Below the pieces are notes generated by a model. That model was given only the letters and a program-made list of their open reading frames with translations, was not told where the DNA came from and did not search any database. Shown here piece after piece: positions 1-8,644 of a DNA stretch of 64,000 bases. Made by a program: the position numbers and the translations under genes. The DNA is from Candidatus Woesearchaeota archaeon (GTDB taxonomy: Archaea > Nanobdellota > Nanobdellia > Woesearchaeales > JAFGLG01). The DNA lies in assembly GCA_016928155.1 (NCBI GenBank), contig JAFGLG010000017.1, positions 62,001 through 126,000 of the forward strand, in the 5' to 3' direction. Positions within the stretch are counted from its first letter, which is position 1, and every line of letters begins with the position of its first letter.

Positions 1-1
1 C

Positions 2-1738
2 ATCATCGGCACCACAAGGCCCGAGCTCATCTGCAGCTGTGCGATGGTCGTCTTCCATCCTGATGATGCGAGGTATCACCATCTTGAAGGCAAGCACGCG
101 ATCACCCCGGTTTTCAATAAGAAAGTCCCTATCAGGGCACATCCGAGCGCAAGCATGGAGAAGGGCACGGGATTGGTCATGATGTGCTCTTTCGGTGATT
201 ATACTGACATAAGGTTCTTCAGGGATATGAACCTCGAACCTATCATATCGATAAATATCGACGGCAAGATGAATGAGAACGCCGGCCAGTACAATGGCCT
301 TGCTGTCAGGGAGGCCAGGGAGAAGATTATTGAGGATCTCAGGTCCGCAGGCTTGCTTGTGAAGCAGAAGGAGATAACGCACCGCACGCCTGTTTGCGAG
401 AGGAGCAAGGATGAGATAGAGTTCATCAGCATGAAGGAATACTATCTCAAGCAGCTTGATTTCCTCGATGACATGAAGAGGGTGAGCAATGGGCTGAATT
501 TCTTTGCGCCTAAGTCAAAGCAGATCCTTGATGCCTGGATTGATTCTGTCAAGATTGACTGGCCCATCTCAAGGAGGAGGGTTTATGCGACTGAGATCCC
601 GCTCTGGTACTGCAAGTCCTGCAATGCGAAGATGGTTCCTGAGAAAGGCAGGTATTACAGGCCATGGAAAGACAAGGCGCCTTTTGGCAGGTGCAGGTGC
701 GGTTCATCTGAATTTGTTCCTGAGATGAGGGTCTTTGACACCTGGTTTGACTCGTCGATAACCCCCTTGTATATCCTCGGTTATGGCCGTGATCCCGAGT
801 TCTTCCAGAGAGCCAAGCCTTGCACATTGAGGCCCCAGGGCAAAGAGATAATCAGGACCTGGCTGTACTATACCCTGCTCAAGTGCTATCACCTTACTGG
901 TGAAAAGATATTCAGGGATGCGTGGATAAATTATCATATAGTGGATGAGAAGGGCACAAAGATGTCCAAGTCATTGGGCAATGTCATCGACCCGCATGAT
1001 ATCCTGGAGAAATTCGGGGCAGAGCCCTTCAGGCTTTGGTGCGCTGTCGAGGGGAATCTTGATAACTCTGACCTGCGCTGCTCTTATGAGAGGATCGATG
1101 GTGCTGGCAAGACCCTTACCAAGCTCTGGAATGTCACTAGGTTCATATCCATGTTCGAATATGACAAGACTTCAGAATACAAGCTTACAGAGCTCGACAA
1201 GTGGATCATTTCAGAGGTCAATGAGCTCATCGATCTCTGCAGGAAGAGCTATGAGGTATATGATTTCCATAATCCGGGTATCCAGCTGAAGCATTTCATC
1301 TGGGATACTCTTGCAAGCCATTATCTCGAGATGGCAAAGAAGCGCGCATATAATGATGGAGGTATCTTCTCGAAAGAGGAGCAGAACGGAGCATTGTACA
1401 CTCTTGACTATTGCACAAAAACACTGCTTAGGCTCCTCTCGCCGATCACGCCTTTCATCACTGAGAAGCTTTATTCCAGCTTGTTCGAAGGCGAGATCCA
1501 CCATATGCCTTTCCCTGAGGTGGAGCATGATGTCTCATCCCAGGTCACAAATCAGGATATCATCGATATAAACAGCGCTGTGTGGAAGGCAAAGGAGGAG
1601 CACAGCATCTCCTTGAAGAACCCCATAAAGATGGTCACTTTGACAGAAAAATACAGGCCTGTCGAGAAAGAGCTTATCATCACCCATAACATAGAGAAGG
1701 TGGAGTATGGTGATGAGATTAAGGTCATCGCAGAATAA
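2..1738 (+). CDS. valS: Valyl-tRNA synthetase, C-terminal part (5' end outside window)
   Basis: Class I aminoacyl-tRNA synthetase that charges tRNA-Val. The frame is open from base 2, before the first ATG at 44, so the N-terminal part with the HIGH motif lies left of the window. Visible are the end of the CP1 editing domain (TTRPE near residue 5), a zinc-knuckle-like CKSC / CRCG pair, the KMSKS signature at residues 320-324 of the visible part, and an anticodon-binding helical domain ending in a short C-terminus. IleRS is the main alternative, but the TTRPE context and short tail favour ValRS. It converges on the Nudix-cysS pair. Confidence 0.93.
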   Translation: MIGTTRPELICSCAMVVFHPDDARYHHLEGKHAITPVFNKKVPIRAHPSASMEKGTGLVMMCSFGDYTDIRFFRDMNLEPIISINIDGKMNENAGQYNGLAVREAREKIIEDLRSAGLLVKQKEITHRTPVCERSKDEIEFISMKEYYLKQLDFLDDMKRVSNGLNFFAPKSKQILDAWIDSVKIDWPISRRRVYATEIPLWYCKSCNAKMVPEKGRYYRPWKDKAPFGRCRCGSSEFVPEMRVFDTWFDSSITPLYILGYGRDPEFFQRAKPCTLRPQGKEIIRTWLYYTLLKCYHLTGEKIFRDAWINYHIVDEKGTKMSKSLGNVIDPHDILEKFGAEPFRLWCAVEGNLDNSDLRCSYERIDGAGKTLTKLWNVTRFISMFEYDKTSEYKLTELDKWIISEVNELIDLCRKSYEVYDFHNPGIQLKHFIWDTLASHYLEMAKKRAYNDGGIFSKEEQNGALYTLDYCTKTLLRLLSPITPFITEKLYSSLFEGEIHHMPFPEVEHDVSSQVTNQDIIDINSAVWKAKEEHSISLKNPIKMVTLTEKYRPVEKELIITHNIEKVEYGDEIKVIAE

Positions 1739-1806
1739 TAATAATAATAATCCGCCTTTATTTTTATTTCCTTTTCGCTCTCTTCTTTGCCAAGTTCTCT
1801 TGAAGG

Positions 1807-1880
1807 AAAAATTTCAAAGAATATATCAGGGTTTATCCAGATCCGCAGCGCGGATCTGGTTGTAATCCTTTGAAATTTTT
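1807..1880. terminator. Large two-stem palindrome between convergent genes
   Basis: An outer perfect 13-bp inverted repeat (AAAAATTTCAAAG at 1807-1819 and its complement at 1868-1880) encloses an inner perfect 10-bp stem (CCAGATCCGC, 1837-1846, with 1850-1859) closed by a 3-base loop. It sits between the 3' ends of valS (+) and the Nudix gene (-), so a bidirectional terminator is the simplest reading. The outer stem ends in a T run on either strand. A MITE-like insertion or a structured RNA is also possible. Confidence 0.6.
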
Positions 1881-1927
1881 ATGTGAGTCAAGCAAGGCAG
1901 AGGATGCTCAGAATAAGATATGCATGA

Positions 1928-2389
1928 TTATTGTCTTTTAAGTCTGTCAAGCGCCTCGAATGCCTTGAATCCGATGTTCCTGACATCAACTGGCACTGAA
2001 GGATCGTTCAATTCTTCTTTTGTGAACCATCTGAAATCATTGACTTCATCATCCTTCTTCTTGATTTCATTCTTGAGAGCTCTGCACAGATAGAATGAAC
2101 AGCTGTGAGCATGGTCCCCCACACTGTGGACATTGCAGTAGAATGGCAGTGCAAGCTGTGATATTATGTTGCCAGCAGGATCGACATCATTCCTGTTGAG
2201 GATCTCTATATCAAGATTGACTTCCTCTTTGAACTCACGTATGAGGGTGTCATCAGGCGTTTCATCCTTGTCTATATGGCCTCCTGGAGGCAGCCACATG
2301 TCAAGTTTCTTGTGGTGTATGAGAAGCAGTTTATTGTCATGTATCAGATGGCCGCAGACAACTAGATCCAGCCTCAGGCCCTTTTCCAT
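1928..2389 (-). CDS. Nudix hydrolase
   Basis: A 153-residue Nudix-fold hydrolase, probably acting on a nucleoside diphosphate derivative; substrate unknown. The Nudix box is clear: G37, E43, then REFKEE at 51-56, with Asn58 in place of the usual Gly before the final hydrophobic residue. A WLPPGGH segment precedes the box. The ATG at 2389 overlaps the end of cysS by 16 bp, so the two genes are probably cotranscribed and translationally coupled. A housekeeping or damaged-nucleotide clean-up role is inferred only from the family. Confidence 0.88.
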   Translation of the reverse strand: MEKGLRLDLVVCGHLIHDNKLLLIHHKKLDMWLPPGGHIDKDETPDDTLIREFKEEVNLDIEILNRNDVDPAGNIISQLALPFYCNVHSVGDHAHSCSFYLCRALKNEIKKKDDEVNDFRWFTKEELNDPSVPVDVRNIGFKAFEALDRLKRQ

Positions 2390-3771
2390 CTGAACCCGTC
2401 CTTGGAATCCTCGACTATATAGCCTTTCTCCTTGATCATGTCTCTTATCCTGTCTGCCTCTGCCCAGTCCTTTGCTGCTCGCGCAGCTTTTCTTTTTTCT
2501 ATCATCTCAGCAAGATCCGGGGGCATCTCTTCATCTTCGAAGGTCATCACGCCGAGCACCTTGTCTGTCTGCTGCATGAATTTAATGACCGAAGCCGCAT
2601 CTTCATGTGATATCCTCTTTTCCTGGATGGAGATGTTGATCTTCCTGACAAATTCGAACAATACAGCGAGTCCCTCTGATATGTTGAGGTCATCATCCAT
2701 CTTCTCATTGAATCCTGTTCGTGCAGCTTCGATATCTTTGCTGATCTCAGGATTTTCTTCCCCTTCTTTCACATCTTTCAGGTTCCTTATGAATTCATTC
2801 AGCCTGTTGACTGTGCTCTTGGCTGCTTCGATGCCGTCCAGCGTGAAGTTGAGCTGCACCCTGTAATGTGTCGACAGGAGCAGGTACCTTATCGCCATCG
2901 CAGGATATCCTTTTTGGAGAAGATCCCGCAGCGTATAGAAATTGCCGAGTGATTTTGACATCTTCTTGCCGTCGACAAGTATCCATTCGTTGTGCACCCA
3001 GTAGTTGACGAATTTCTCTCCGGAATATGCCTCTGCCTGTGCGATCTCGTTCTCGTGATGCGGGAACACGAGGTCTATTCCGCCGCAATGGATATCGAAG
3101 TGGTTGCCCAGATACTTTGTAGACATCACGCTGCACTCTATGTGCCATCCAGGCCGTCCCTTACCCAGTTCCGTCTCCCAGTACACATCCCCATCAGATG
3201 GATCATATGATTTCCAGAGCGCAAAATCGCGCGCGCTTTCCTTTGTGTATTCGTCCTGTTTCACTCTGGCTCCTGCTTGCAGCTCATCCGCTCTTATTTT
3301 TGAGAGCTTCCCATAGTCTGGGAATTTGGCCACAGAATAGTATATTGATCCGTCCTCTCCTTTGTACGCGACCCCGTCCGCCATCAGTTTCTTGACAGCA
3401 TTCACCATCTCAGGTATGTGCTCTGTGGCTTTCGGGAATGCATGGGCCCTTTCGATATTAAGCATATCGATATCCTCGAAGAACGCCCTGGAATATCTTT
3501 CGGTGAACTCTTTGAGAGAGACTCCCTCTTTCTGTGAGTCCCTGATTGTCTTGTCGTCGACATCTGTGAGGTTCATGATATGCCTGACATCATGGCCGGA
3601 ATGCTCCAGATATCTGCGCAGGAGGTCAGAGCACACATATGCCCTGAAATTGCCTATGTGCGCGAAATTATAGACTGTGGGCCCGCATGTATACATGCCG
3701 ACCTTGCCCTGGACAATGGGTTTGAACATGTCCTTCTCGCGTGTCAGTGTGTTGAATATTTTGAATGCCAT
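2374..3771 (-). CDS. cysS: Cysteinyl-tRNA synthetase
   Basis: Class I synthetase that attaches cysteine to tRNA-Cys; 465 residues, normal family length. The start has the family opening with zinc-ligand C29 (TCGPTVYN) followed by HIGN at 38-41. The other zinc-region residues (ECSVM, HHENE) are present and KKMSKSLGN lies near residues 266-274. The C-terminal DALR-like helical domain is complete. The gene is first in a two-gene unit with the Nudix hydrolase and has a TATA-like box about 22 bp upstream of the ATG, suggesting a leaderless message. Confidence 0.97.
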   Translation of the reverse strand: MAFKIFNTLTREKDMFKPIVQGKVGMYTCGPTVYNFAHIGNFRAYVCSDLLRRYLEHSGHDVRHIMNLTDVDDKTIRDSQKEGVSLKEFTERYSRAFFEDIDMLNIERAHAFPKATEHIPEMVNAVKKLMADGVAYKGEDGSIYYSVAKFPDYGKLSKIRADELQAGARVKQDEYTKESARDFALWKSYDPSDGDVYWETELGKGRPGWHIECSVMSTKYLGNHFDIHCGGIDLVFPHHENEIAQAEAYSGEKFVNYWVHNEWILVDGKKMSKSLGNFYTLRDLLQKGYPAMAIRYLLLSTHYRVQLNFTLDGIEAAKSTVNRLNEFIRNLKDVKEGEENPEISKDIEAARTGFNEKMDDDLNISEGLAVLFEFVRKINISIQEKRISHEDAASVIKFMQQTDKVLGVMTFEDEEMPPDLAEMIEKRKAARAAKDWAEADRIRDMIKEKGYIVEDSKDGFRWKRA

Positions 3772-3791
3772 AGCAAGGGTATAATTTGCTG

Positions 3792-3800
3792 ATTTAAAAA
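3792..3800 (-). promoter_or_regulatory. TATA box for cysS-Nudix
   Basis: On the minus strand this reads TTTTTAAAT, 21-29 bp before the cysS ATG. That spacing puts the expected archaeal transcription start at or next to the start codon. Confidence 0.45.
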
Positions 3801-4102
3801 TCTGATGTCATGGTACGATGCATTCATGACCGATACTTGTCATCCGGGGCTTGAGCCGATTAGCCCTGATCAGGAGAGTTGTTCTGGCAGAACAAGCGCA
3901 TTTCGGCAACCCAGGCTATTAAGGCAAAACTATCATCTGGCTTAAAAATTATCATTTGGCTTATGGTGCTTTGATCCATGGTAGACTATCAGGGCATCCG
4001 GGATATGGCTGGATTGCCAGATAAGAGAGTAAATATTTCTGTATGCTCAGGATTTTGTCAGTGCTCTTGATTTGACAGTGAAGTGACTAAGTGATTTAAG
4101 AG

Positions 4103-4113
4103 TATATTTATAT
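4103..4113 (+). promoter_or_regulatory. TATA box flanked by direct repeats, AAA ATPase promoter
   Basis: TATATTTATAT lies about 60 bp before the ATG at 4170. The 9-mer TTAAGAGTA occurs on both sides of it (4096-4104 and 4115-4123, 19 bp apart). TTAAGA (4096-4101) and TCTTAA (4113-4118) also form an inverted repeat across the box, which could be an operator. Confidence 0.5.
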
Positions 4114-4169
4114 CTTAAGAGTAATAACATTACGAAATCTATATATATTCCTTGAAATCCCCTGTTTAG

Positions 4170-6029
4170 ATGAACCCGGAAAAAAGCAGATATATCTCAA
4201 TAGCAGTTCAGAACCCATCATTGATCCATTTACCCATATCTGAAAGGGGTGATTCGGTTACTGAGATTGGCCTGCAATTTGTTAATCCTTCAGAAAAGCA
4301 GGTTTCGATATTCGCGGACTTAGAAGACACAGGTTTAGTGATAGATTGCGAAGATTTTCAAATAGATGACACTGAGAAGTATACTGCTGCAGTCAATGAG
4401 GTGGTAACTTTCCGCGGTGATCCTATCATCCAGGATATGAGAATCAGTATGGCTGGTGATGGGTATGAATATGTTATCGGGGGGTATTTGAGGACCCAGC
4501 GTTTATTCAGACAGAAAGACATTGAAAGATTACCCATCGGGTTTCCGTTGCATGGTGTTGATTTGGGGGATTTCATTTTAAGTTTGGATCATCATAAAGA
4601 AAAGGATGGATTAATTGAATTGGGGCATATTTTTGGGGATAGGGATAATTTGTTTGGCTTGAGTATTGGGATAAATGCTGACTTAGAAGGTAATCTTCAG
4701 AGGGAGATAACTGAAAAAGTCAGGCAAGAGGCCAAAGGATTCCTTGGAAGGAAAAAGATTGCTGAAACGACCCAAAAAAAATCCAGGATGGCTAGATTGC
4801 CGGATGATATGCCCGCAAAAGAAGTTATTATTATTGACAATCTTGTTAGGATTTGTCAAACACTGGAAAGGGGTGTTAACTCTGTGTTCACATATTTGGG
4901 AGAGCCGATTAAATCAATCGGCGAGGTGCAGGTTGCTTATATGTTTTCTCGGACCGATGATGTTATTTTTCATTATGATAAAGGTCTAAAAGGCGTGGCA
5001 AAATCATATGACATCAGGGATTATCAGGGAACAAAGCTGTATTGTTATCACCCTGATCCTGGCACAGGCCATTTCAAGATTGGCAGCTTCACAGATGTGC
5101 AGCAGAAGGCAGGATCAGGCACATCAATTGAGGATAAGCCGAAATCAGCGCAGATACTGAAGCCGCATTATGTTCAGAAAAAGCCAGATACGAGAAAAGC
5201 CGAAGATTCAGGTATTGTCACATTGGACGATGTTGTCGGGGCTGTTGAAGCAAAAAAAGAGTTGATGAGGGCATGCAATCATTTTAAGAATCCTGAAAGA
5301 TATAGAGAATTTGGTATAACACCAAAAGCAGGTGTTTTGCTTCATGGCCCTTCTGGGACTGGAAAGACTTTGTTGGCCAGAGCAATGGCTAATGATGCAG
5401 AAGCGAAATTCTTGTTATGCGAATCTTATGATATATTGAGCAAATTTTCAGGAGAGTCTGAAAATAATCTGGGGAATCTGCTGAGAGAAGCGGCAAAATA
5501 TGACCGGTGCATACTGATAATCGATGAATTTGATGCTCTGGGAAGGAAAAGGGAAATGAGTGACTCAAGTTCTCATGGGACAGAGGCAAGAATCGTGAAT
5601 ATTCTGTTGGGTTTCTTGGATGGATTTAAAAAGCAGGATAATGTATATATGATTGGTACTACCAATCGTCTTGATGTTATTGATGGAGCGATAATCCAGA
5701 GATTAGATACAATTTATGTGCCATTGCCTGACTTGGAAGCAAGGGCAGAGCTGGTCAGAAGAAGAACAGAAAGATACAGGAGTGATTTCCGGCCTGGCCT
5801 GTTTGGTGAAATTGATTACAATGCGATTGCGAAGGCGAGTGAAGGTTTGTCTGGCAGAGATCTGGTTGGTGAAAAGAGGAGTGTCTTCTCGTCTCTGCTT
5901 TACAAAGCAGAAGAGCTGTCTGTGAATCAGGGGAAAGGTTATATTCTGACAACCAAAGATTGGTTGGATGAGATAGAAAGGTCAAAACCTAAGCCGAGCG
6001 GTCCAAGAATTGGCTTTAAAAAATACTAG
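4170..6029 (+). CDS. AAA+ ATPase with long unrecognised N-terminal region
   Basis: A 619-residue protein. The first ~340 residues resemble nothing I recognise. After a linker rich in K and P comes one classic AAA module: DDVVG start near 352, Walker A GPSGTGKT at about 393-400, Walker B IIDEFDAL near 450, sensor GTTNRLD, then a short small domain. The second region of homology reads IIQRLD where Cdc48-type proteins have RPGRFD, as in the spastin/katanin-like group. A remodelling or unfolding ATPase is likely; the target is unknown. Third codon positions are much richer in A/T than in the neighbouring genes, which suggests transfer or relaxed codon selection. It stands alone with its own promoter. 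Confidence 0.85.
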   Translation: MNPEKSRYISIAVQNPSLIHLPISERGDSVTEIGLQFVNPSEKQVSIFADLEDTGLVIDCEDFQIDDTEKYTAAVNEVVTFRGDPIIQDMRISMAGDGYEYVIGGYLRTQRLFRQKDIERLPIGFPLHGVDLGDFILSLDHHKEKDGLIELGHIFGDRDNLFGLSIGINADLEGNLQREITEKVRQEAKGFLGRKKIAETTQKKSRMARLPDDMPAKEVIIIDNLVRICQTLERGVNSVFTYLGEPIKSIGEVQVAYMFSRTDDVIFHYDKGLKGVAKSYDIRDYQGTKLYCYHPDPGTGHFKIGSFTDVQQKAGSGTSIEDKPKSAQILKPHYVQKKPDTRKAEDSGIVTLDDVVGAVEAKKELMRACNHFKNPERYREFGITPKAGVLLHGPSGTGKTLLARAMANDAEAKFLLCESYDILSKFSGESENNLGNLLREAAKYDRCILIIDEFDALGRKREMSDSSSHGTEARIVNILLGFLDGFKKQDNVYMIGTTNRLDVIDGAIIQRLDTIYVPLPDLEARAELVRRRTERYRSDFRPGLFGEIDYNAIAKASEGLSGRDLVGEKRSVFSSLLYKAEELSVNQGKGYILTTKDWLDEIERSKPKPSGPRIGFKKY

Positions 6030-6140
6030 GCCTTTGCTAGATTTTTGATTGTTTTCTTCTAATTTCTTGATGAATTCAGGGCTTCCTGATAGCATTGCTG
6101 CTGCCACTAAAAAAGATTCAATTAAAGAATATAAAAAAAA

Positions 6141-6584
6141 TTATGTCCTTGGGAACTCAAGCCCTCTCTGGACAAGGTTTTTCTCGAATCTCTTGATCTT
6201 GAATGCATTGATGATGTAGTCGAAAGCCTTGTCCGCATCGAACTGCCTGCATGAGAAGATGTCGAATGCGATATACCCCTTGTCAGGGTATGTGTGGATG
6301 CTTATGTGGCTCTCGGCGATCACCACGAATCCTGTGATGCCCCAGTCCTCTGGCTTGTGCTTGCCGTCGTACTTTATCACATAGGGCGGGATTATCTTTG
6401 TCATGCCGATTACAGACGGCAGGTTGTCGAGGACATCTCTTACTAGGAGATAATCGCCCAATGCCTTCTTGTCTGCATTATAACCGTCAATTGTGAGATG
6501 AGGACCATAACCCAAGCCCACCACCTTCCTCCTGAGTCCGGTGAAGCTCATTTCTGTTGATTTTTTCAAAGCCTTTGTTGCCAT
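6141..6584 (-). CDS. speH: S-adenosylmethionine decarboxylase proenzyme (prokaryotic type)
   Basis: Makes decarboxylated SAM, the aminopropyl donor for spermidine or agmatine-derived polyamines. 147 residues. The self-cleavage site ES (E91-S92 in AESHISIHTYP) should give the pyruvoyl cofactor at S92, and the catalytic Cys follows in DIFSC. I chose ATG 6584 because GGAGGGT lies just upstream of it; a TTG at 6596 in the same frame would swallow that site. The gene is single, with a long AT-rich leader, and converges on the AAA ATPase. Confidence 0.93.
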   Translation of the reverse strand: MATKALKKSTEMSFTGLRRKVVGLGYGPHLTIDGYNADKKALGDYLLVRDVLDNLPSVIGMTKIIPPYVIKYDGKHKPEDWGITGFVVIAESHISIHTYPDKGYIAFDIFSCRQFDADKAFDYIINAFKIKRFEKNLVQRGLEFPRT

Positions 6585-6963
6585 TCTACCCTCCAACCCT
6601 TTTTCAGGGTGTGTTTTTGATAGTATTGTTCTGGGCCAAATAATTCTGCTTTTGGTTAAAAAAGGCCAATTTTATCCCTTTATTTTGATTCAAATCAGGT
6701 TTTTTCCTTTTCATTTCAATAAAATTCAATATAAACCTTGTTAAATCAAAAAAGGGCTTATTGAGAATTAGATTTGAAGCAAAACAACTATATAAATATT
6801 TTGTTTTTGAAAGGGACAGGTTAAAGCAGAGAAAAGAAATTTTTAAGACATAATAAGTGTTTGAAAACATTCTAGAACATTTTTTGCCATTTGATTCAAA
6901 AAATAAGCCTCTTTGAAAAAATAATGTTTTTTCTGGCTTTTGTTGGCTTTAAAAAGGAAAATT
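6585..6963. other. AT-rich intergenic region upstream of speH
   Basis: 379 bp of low-GC sequence with no convincing gene. Two TATA-like boxes read on the minus strand: GGTTTATATTG at 6727-6737 and AATATTTATATAGT at 6787-6800. Either would give speH a long leader, roughly 120-190 nt, unusual beside the many apparently leaderless genes here, so the leader may be regulatory. The right part, next to the end of flpA, is T-rich on the flpA strand and probably serves as its terminator. Confidence 0.4.
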
Positions 6964-7620
6964 TTACCTTATTTCTATTACGAATACGCAATGGTCCTTC
7001 TCATAGTCCCCTATATCTCTTATGTCGATTATCCTGGCCCACTCCCTGAGCTTCTTCTCAGTCTCCTGGAAGATGTCTCTTGGTTTCTTTGTCACATCGA
7101 CAGATCTTGCCTTCAGTGCAAGTATCCCTCTTCCCCCGTTCTTAAGATAGAGCTGGCAGTTCTTCCTGAATATCTCTTCCTGGTTCTTCTGTGCGATATC
7201 CTGGAAGACCGCATCTGTCTGCGGCACAAGATGCAGGTATCTCTCTGGGTGGAATGCATCTGCCATTATCGGGATGATGTTTTTCCTTTCCTGGCACAGG
7301 AACACAAGATCCCTCATCATTCTCGGAGCGAACTCGACCCCGAAAGCCACACCATCTTTGACTATGTCTGACACATGGCTTATTGTGGTTCCTGTGCTTG
7401 CTCCCAGGTAGAGCACTTTTGCCCCTCTCATTATCCCGGTCTCCCTGATCCCGAGCATCATCGCAGCGCCGAGCTTTGATTTGAAGCAGTCCCACTCGCG
7501 GTACTCTTTGCCGCCTTCCCGCCATATCCTTTCTCCGTAGACCTGCGTGCCTGGGACCAGGTTCTCTGTATAGATCCTCCTGTTCGCTTCGAACACGCTG
7601 TCAAATCTGGTCTTTTTCAT
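6964..7620 (-). CDS. flpA: Fibrillarin-like rRNA/tRNA 2'-O-methyltransferase
   Basis: The SAM-dependent methyltransferase of the C/D box sRNP, guided to rRNA (and some tRNA) positions by sRNAs together with Nop5 and L7Ae. 218 residues. Family features are the motif I region VLYLGASTGTTISHVSDIV, the following GVEFAPR, a D-x-F-Q-D segment after the MADAF turn, and ILALKARSVD near the C-terminus. It follows nop5 by 24 bp on the same strand, the usual archaeal arrangement. Confidence 0.97.
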   Translation of the reverse strand: MKKTRFDSVFEANRRIYTENLVPGTQVYGERIWREGGKEYREWDCFKSKLGAAMMLGIRETGIMRGAKVLYLGASTGTTISHVSDIVKDGVAFGVEFAPRMMRDLVFLCQERKNIIPIMADAFHPERYLHLVPQTDAVFQDIAQKNQEEIFRKNCQLYLKNGGRGILALKARSVDVTKKPRDIFQETEKKLREWARIIDIRDIGDYEKDHCVFVIEIR

Positions 7621-7644
7621 TTTATTTCTTGCTGCATCATTATT

Positions 7645-8589
7645 TCATTTCTTGCCGAAGTAGTCCTGTTTTGCCGCAATGGACAGCTTTGATGCGAGCT
7701 TCCTCGCTGTTTTCCCCCTTTGGTCCCGTTTTGCCTTCTGGACCTCAGGATGGCTGTAGAGCACACCGTATTTCGGCGGTTTCGCTTTTGTCTTGAGATG
7801 CCTGAACAGGGCTTTCTCTGCTCCGAGGATCTGTATTGTGCTGCTTGGCACTTCGGCAAGCTTCTTCAGGCTCTTTGCTATGCATAGCAGCTTTGCCACT
7901 ATCATTGTCCCGCCTATCTTCTTCATGTGGGGGCAGTATCTCTCCTCGACATTGTCGAGGTATTCCATGTGTTTCTTCCTCAGCCTGAACAGGCCTTTTG
8001 TGTGCTCTGCCAGAGAGTATATCTCCTCAAGGTCCTCTGGCGGGAGGTCCCTGCCCATTGTGATCTCTATGGAGCGGGCCTTGAGCACGTCGTCCCTCTT
8101 CTTTCCTTTGCACCCTAATATCTCGTCGGCATATTGCTCGTGGTCCTGTATGCTCCTGTCTATCTCCGGCACATGGAGGGAGAACCACTCTCTGAGCCTC
8201 TTTGCGTGGGTGTTTATTGACTTGTCAAGCTCCTCTATGCTGCTTGTCGTCTGGATTATGAGGTTGTCGTCATTGACAGAATTGCTCACCTGCATCTTCA
8301 CTGTCCTGATGGCCTTCTCCCTGTTCCCGGGATCGGCATGCACCAGGAGCATTGCCCTGCGTATCTTCTGCAGGTCATTTTCTGCGATCGCATTGTTTAT
8401 GGCATACAGCAGCCTGGCAGAATTTTGCTTGCAGCTCTCTTGCTCTCTGTCTGTTATCTTGCCCTGTGCCTTCTCCAGCATCTCCTCATCAGAGAGCCCG
8501 TCCCCTATTCTCTTTGCATTCTTCATGCCCTCATCTATGAGGAATTGTGCTTCTGATGTTGTGTATATGTATCCTGCCATTGTTTTCAT
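7645..8589 (-). CDS. nop5: C/D box sRNP scaffold protein Nop5 (Nop56/58 homologue)
   Basis: Scaffold that binds the L7Ae-sRNA complex and recruits fibrillarin. 314 residues: a short N-terminal fibrillarin-binding domain (reduced compared with Pyrococcus or Sulfolobus), a central coiled coil, and the conserved NOP domain with PSSTIQILGAEKALFRH and a C-terminal RGKxARxLAxKLSIAAxxDYF block. It is the first gene of the nop5-flpA unit. The start is either ATG 8589 or ATG 8580 (MAGYIYTT); the TATA box at 8603-8615 fits a leaderless message and does not decide between them. Confidence 0.96.
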   Translation of the reverse strand: MKTMAGYIYTTSEAQFLIDEGMKNAKRIGDGLSDEEMLEKAQGKITDREQESCKQNSARLLYAINNAIAENDLQKIRRAMLLVHADPGNREKAIRTVKMQVSNSVNDDNLIIQTTSSIEELDKSINTHAKRLREWFSLHVPEIDRSIQDHEQYADEILGCKGKKRDDVLKARSIEITMGRDLPPEDLEEIYSLAEHTKGLFRLRKKHMEYLDNVEERYCPHMKKIGGTMIVAKLLCIAKSLKKLAEVPSSTIQILGAEKALFRHLKTKAKPPKYGVLYSHPEVQKAKRDQRGKTARKLASKLSIAAKQDYFGKK

Positions 8590-8602
8590 GGACTCCGGGC
8601 CT

Positions 8603-8615
8603 GTTTAAATATATT
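8603..8615 (-). promoter_or_regulatory. TATA box for nop5-flpA
   Basis: The minus strand reads AATATATTTAAAC here, about 20-26 bp before the nop5 start, an expected archaeal TATA element with a very short or absent leader. Confidence 0.55.
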
Positions 8616-8644
8616 TGCTTTGGAGGTGGCTTTGTGAAAATGCT

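Larger units (their letters stand above)
3772..4169. other. 398-bp divergent intergenic region with hairpins
   Basis: No convincing ORF lies between cysS (-) and the AAA ATPase (+). It holds the cysS TATA box on the left and the ATPase TATA box on the right. The middle contains a perfect hairpin, TTGTTCT at 3879-3885 and AGAACAA at 3889-3895 with loop GGC, and a weaker one, GGGGCT (3846-3851) pairing with AGCCCT near 3862-3867. The GC of 3830-4030 is higher than the flanks, so an unannotated structured RNA is possible. I saw no tRNA T-loop or clear C/D boxes. Confidence 0.4.

Noticed and set aside
6030-6140. Minus-strand reading with VAAAMLSGSPEFIKKLEE between the AAA ATPase and speH
   Set aside because: Protein-like for about 25 residues, but there is no ribosome-binding site, it runs into the ATPase 3' end in antisense, and it is too short to support; at most a gene remnant.
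6604-6870. 88-residue minus-strand reading in the AT-rich gap before speH
   Set aside because: Low-complexity F/K/N/L composition from AT-rich DNA, no start signals, lies over the speH promoter region.
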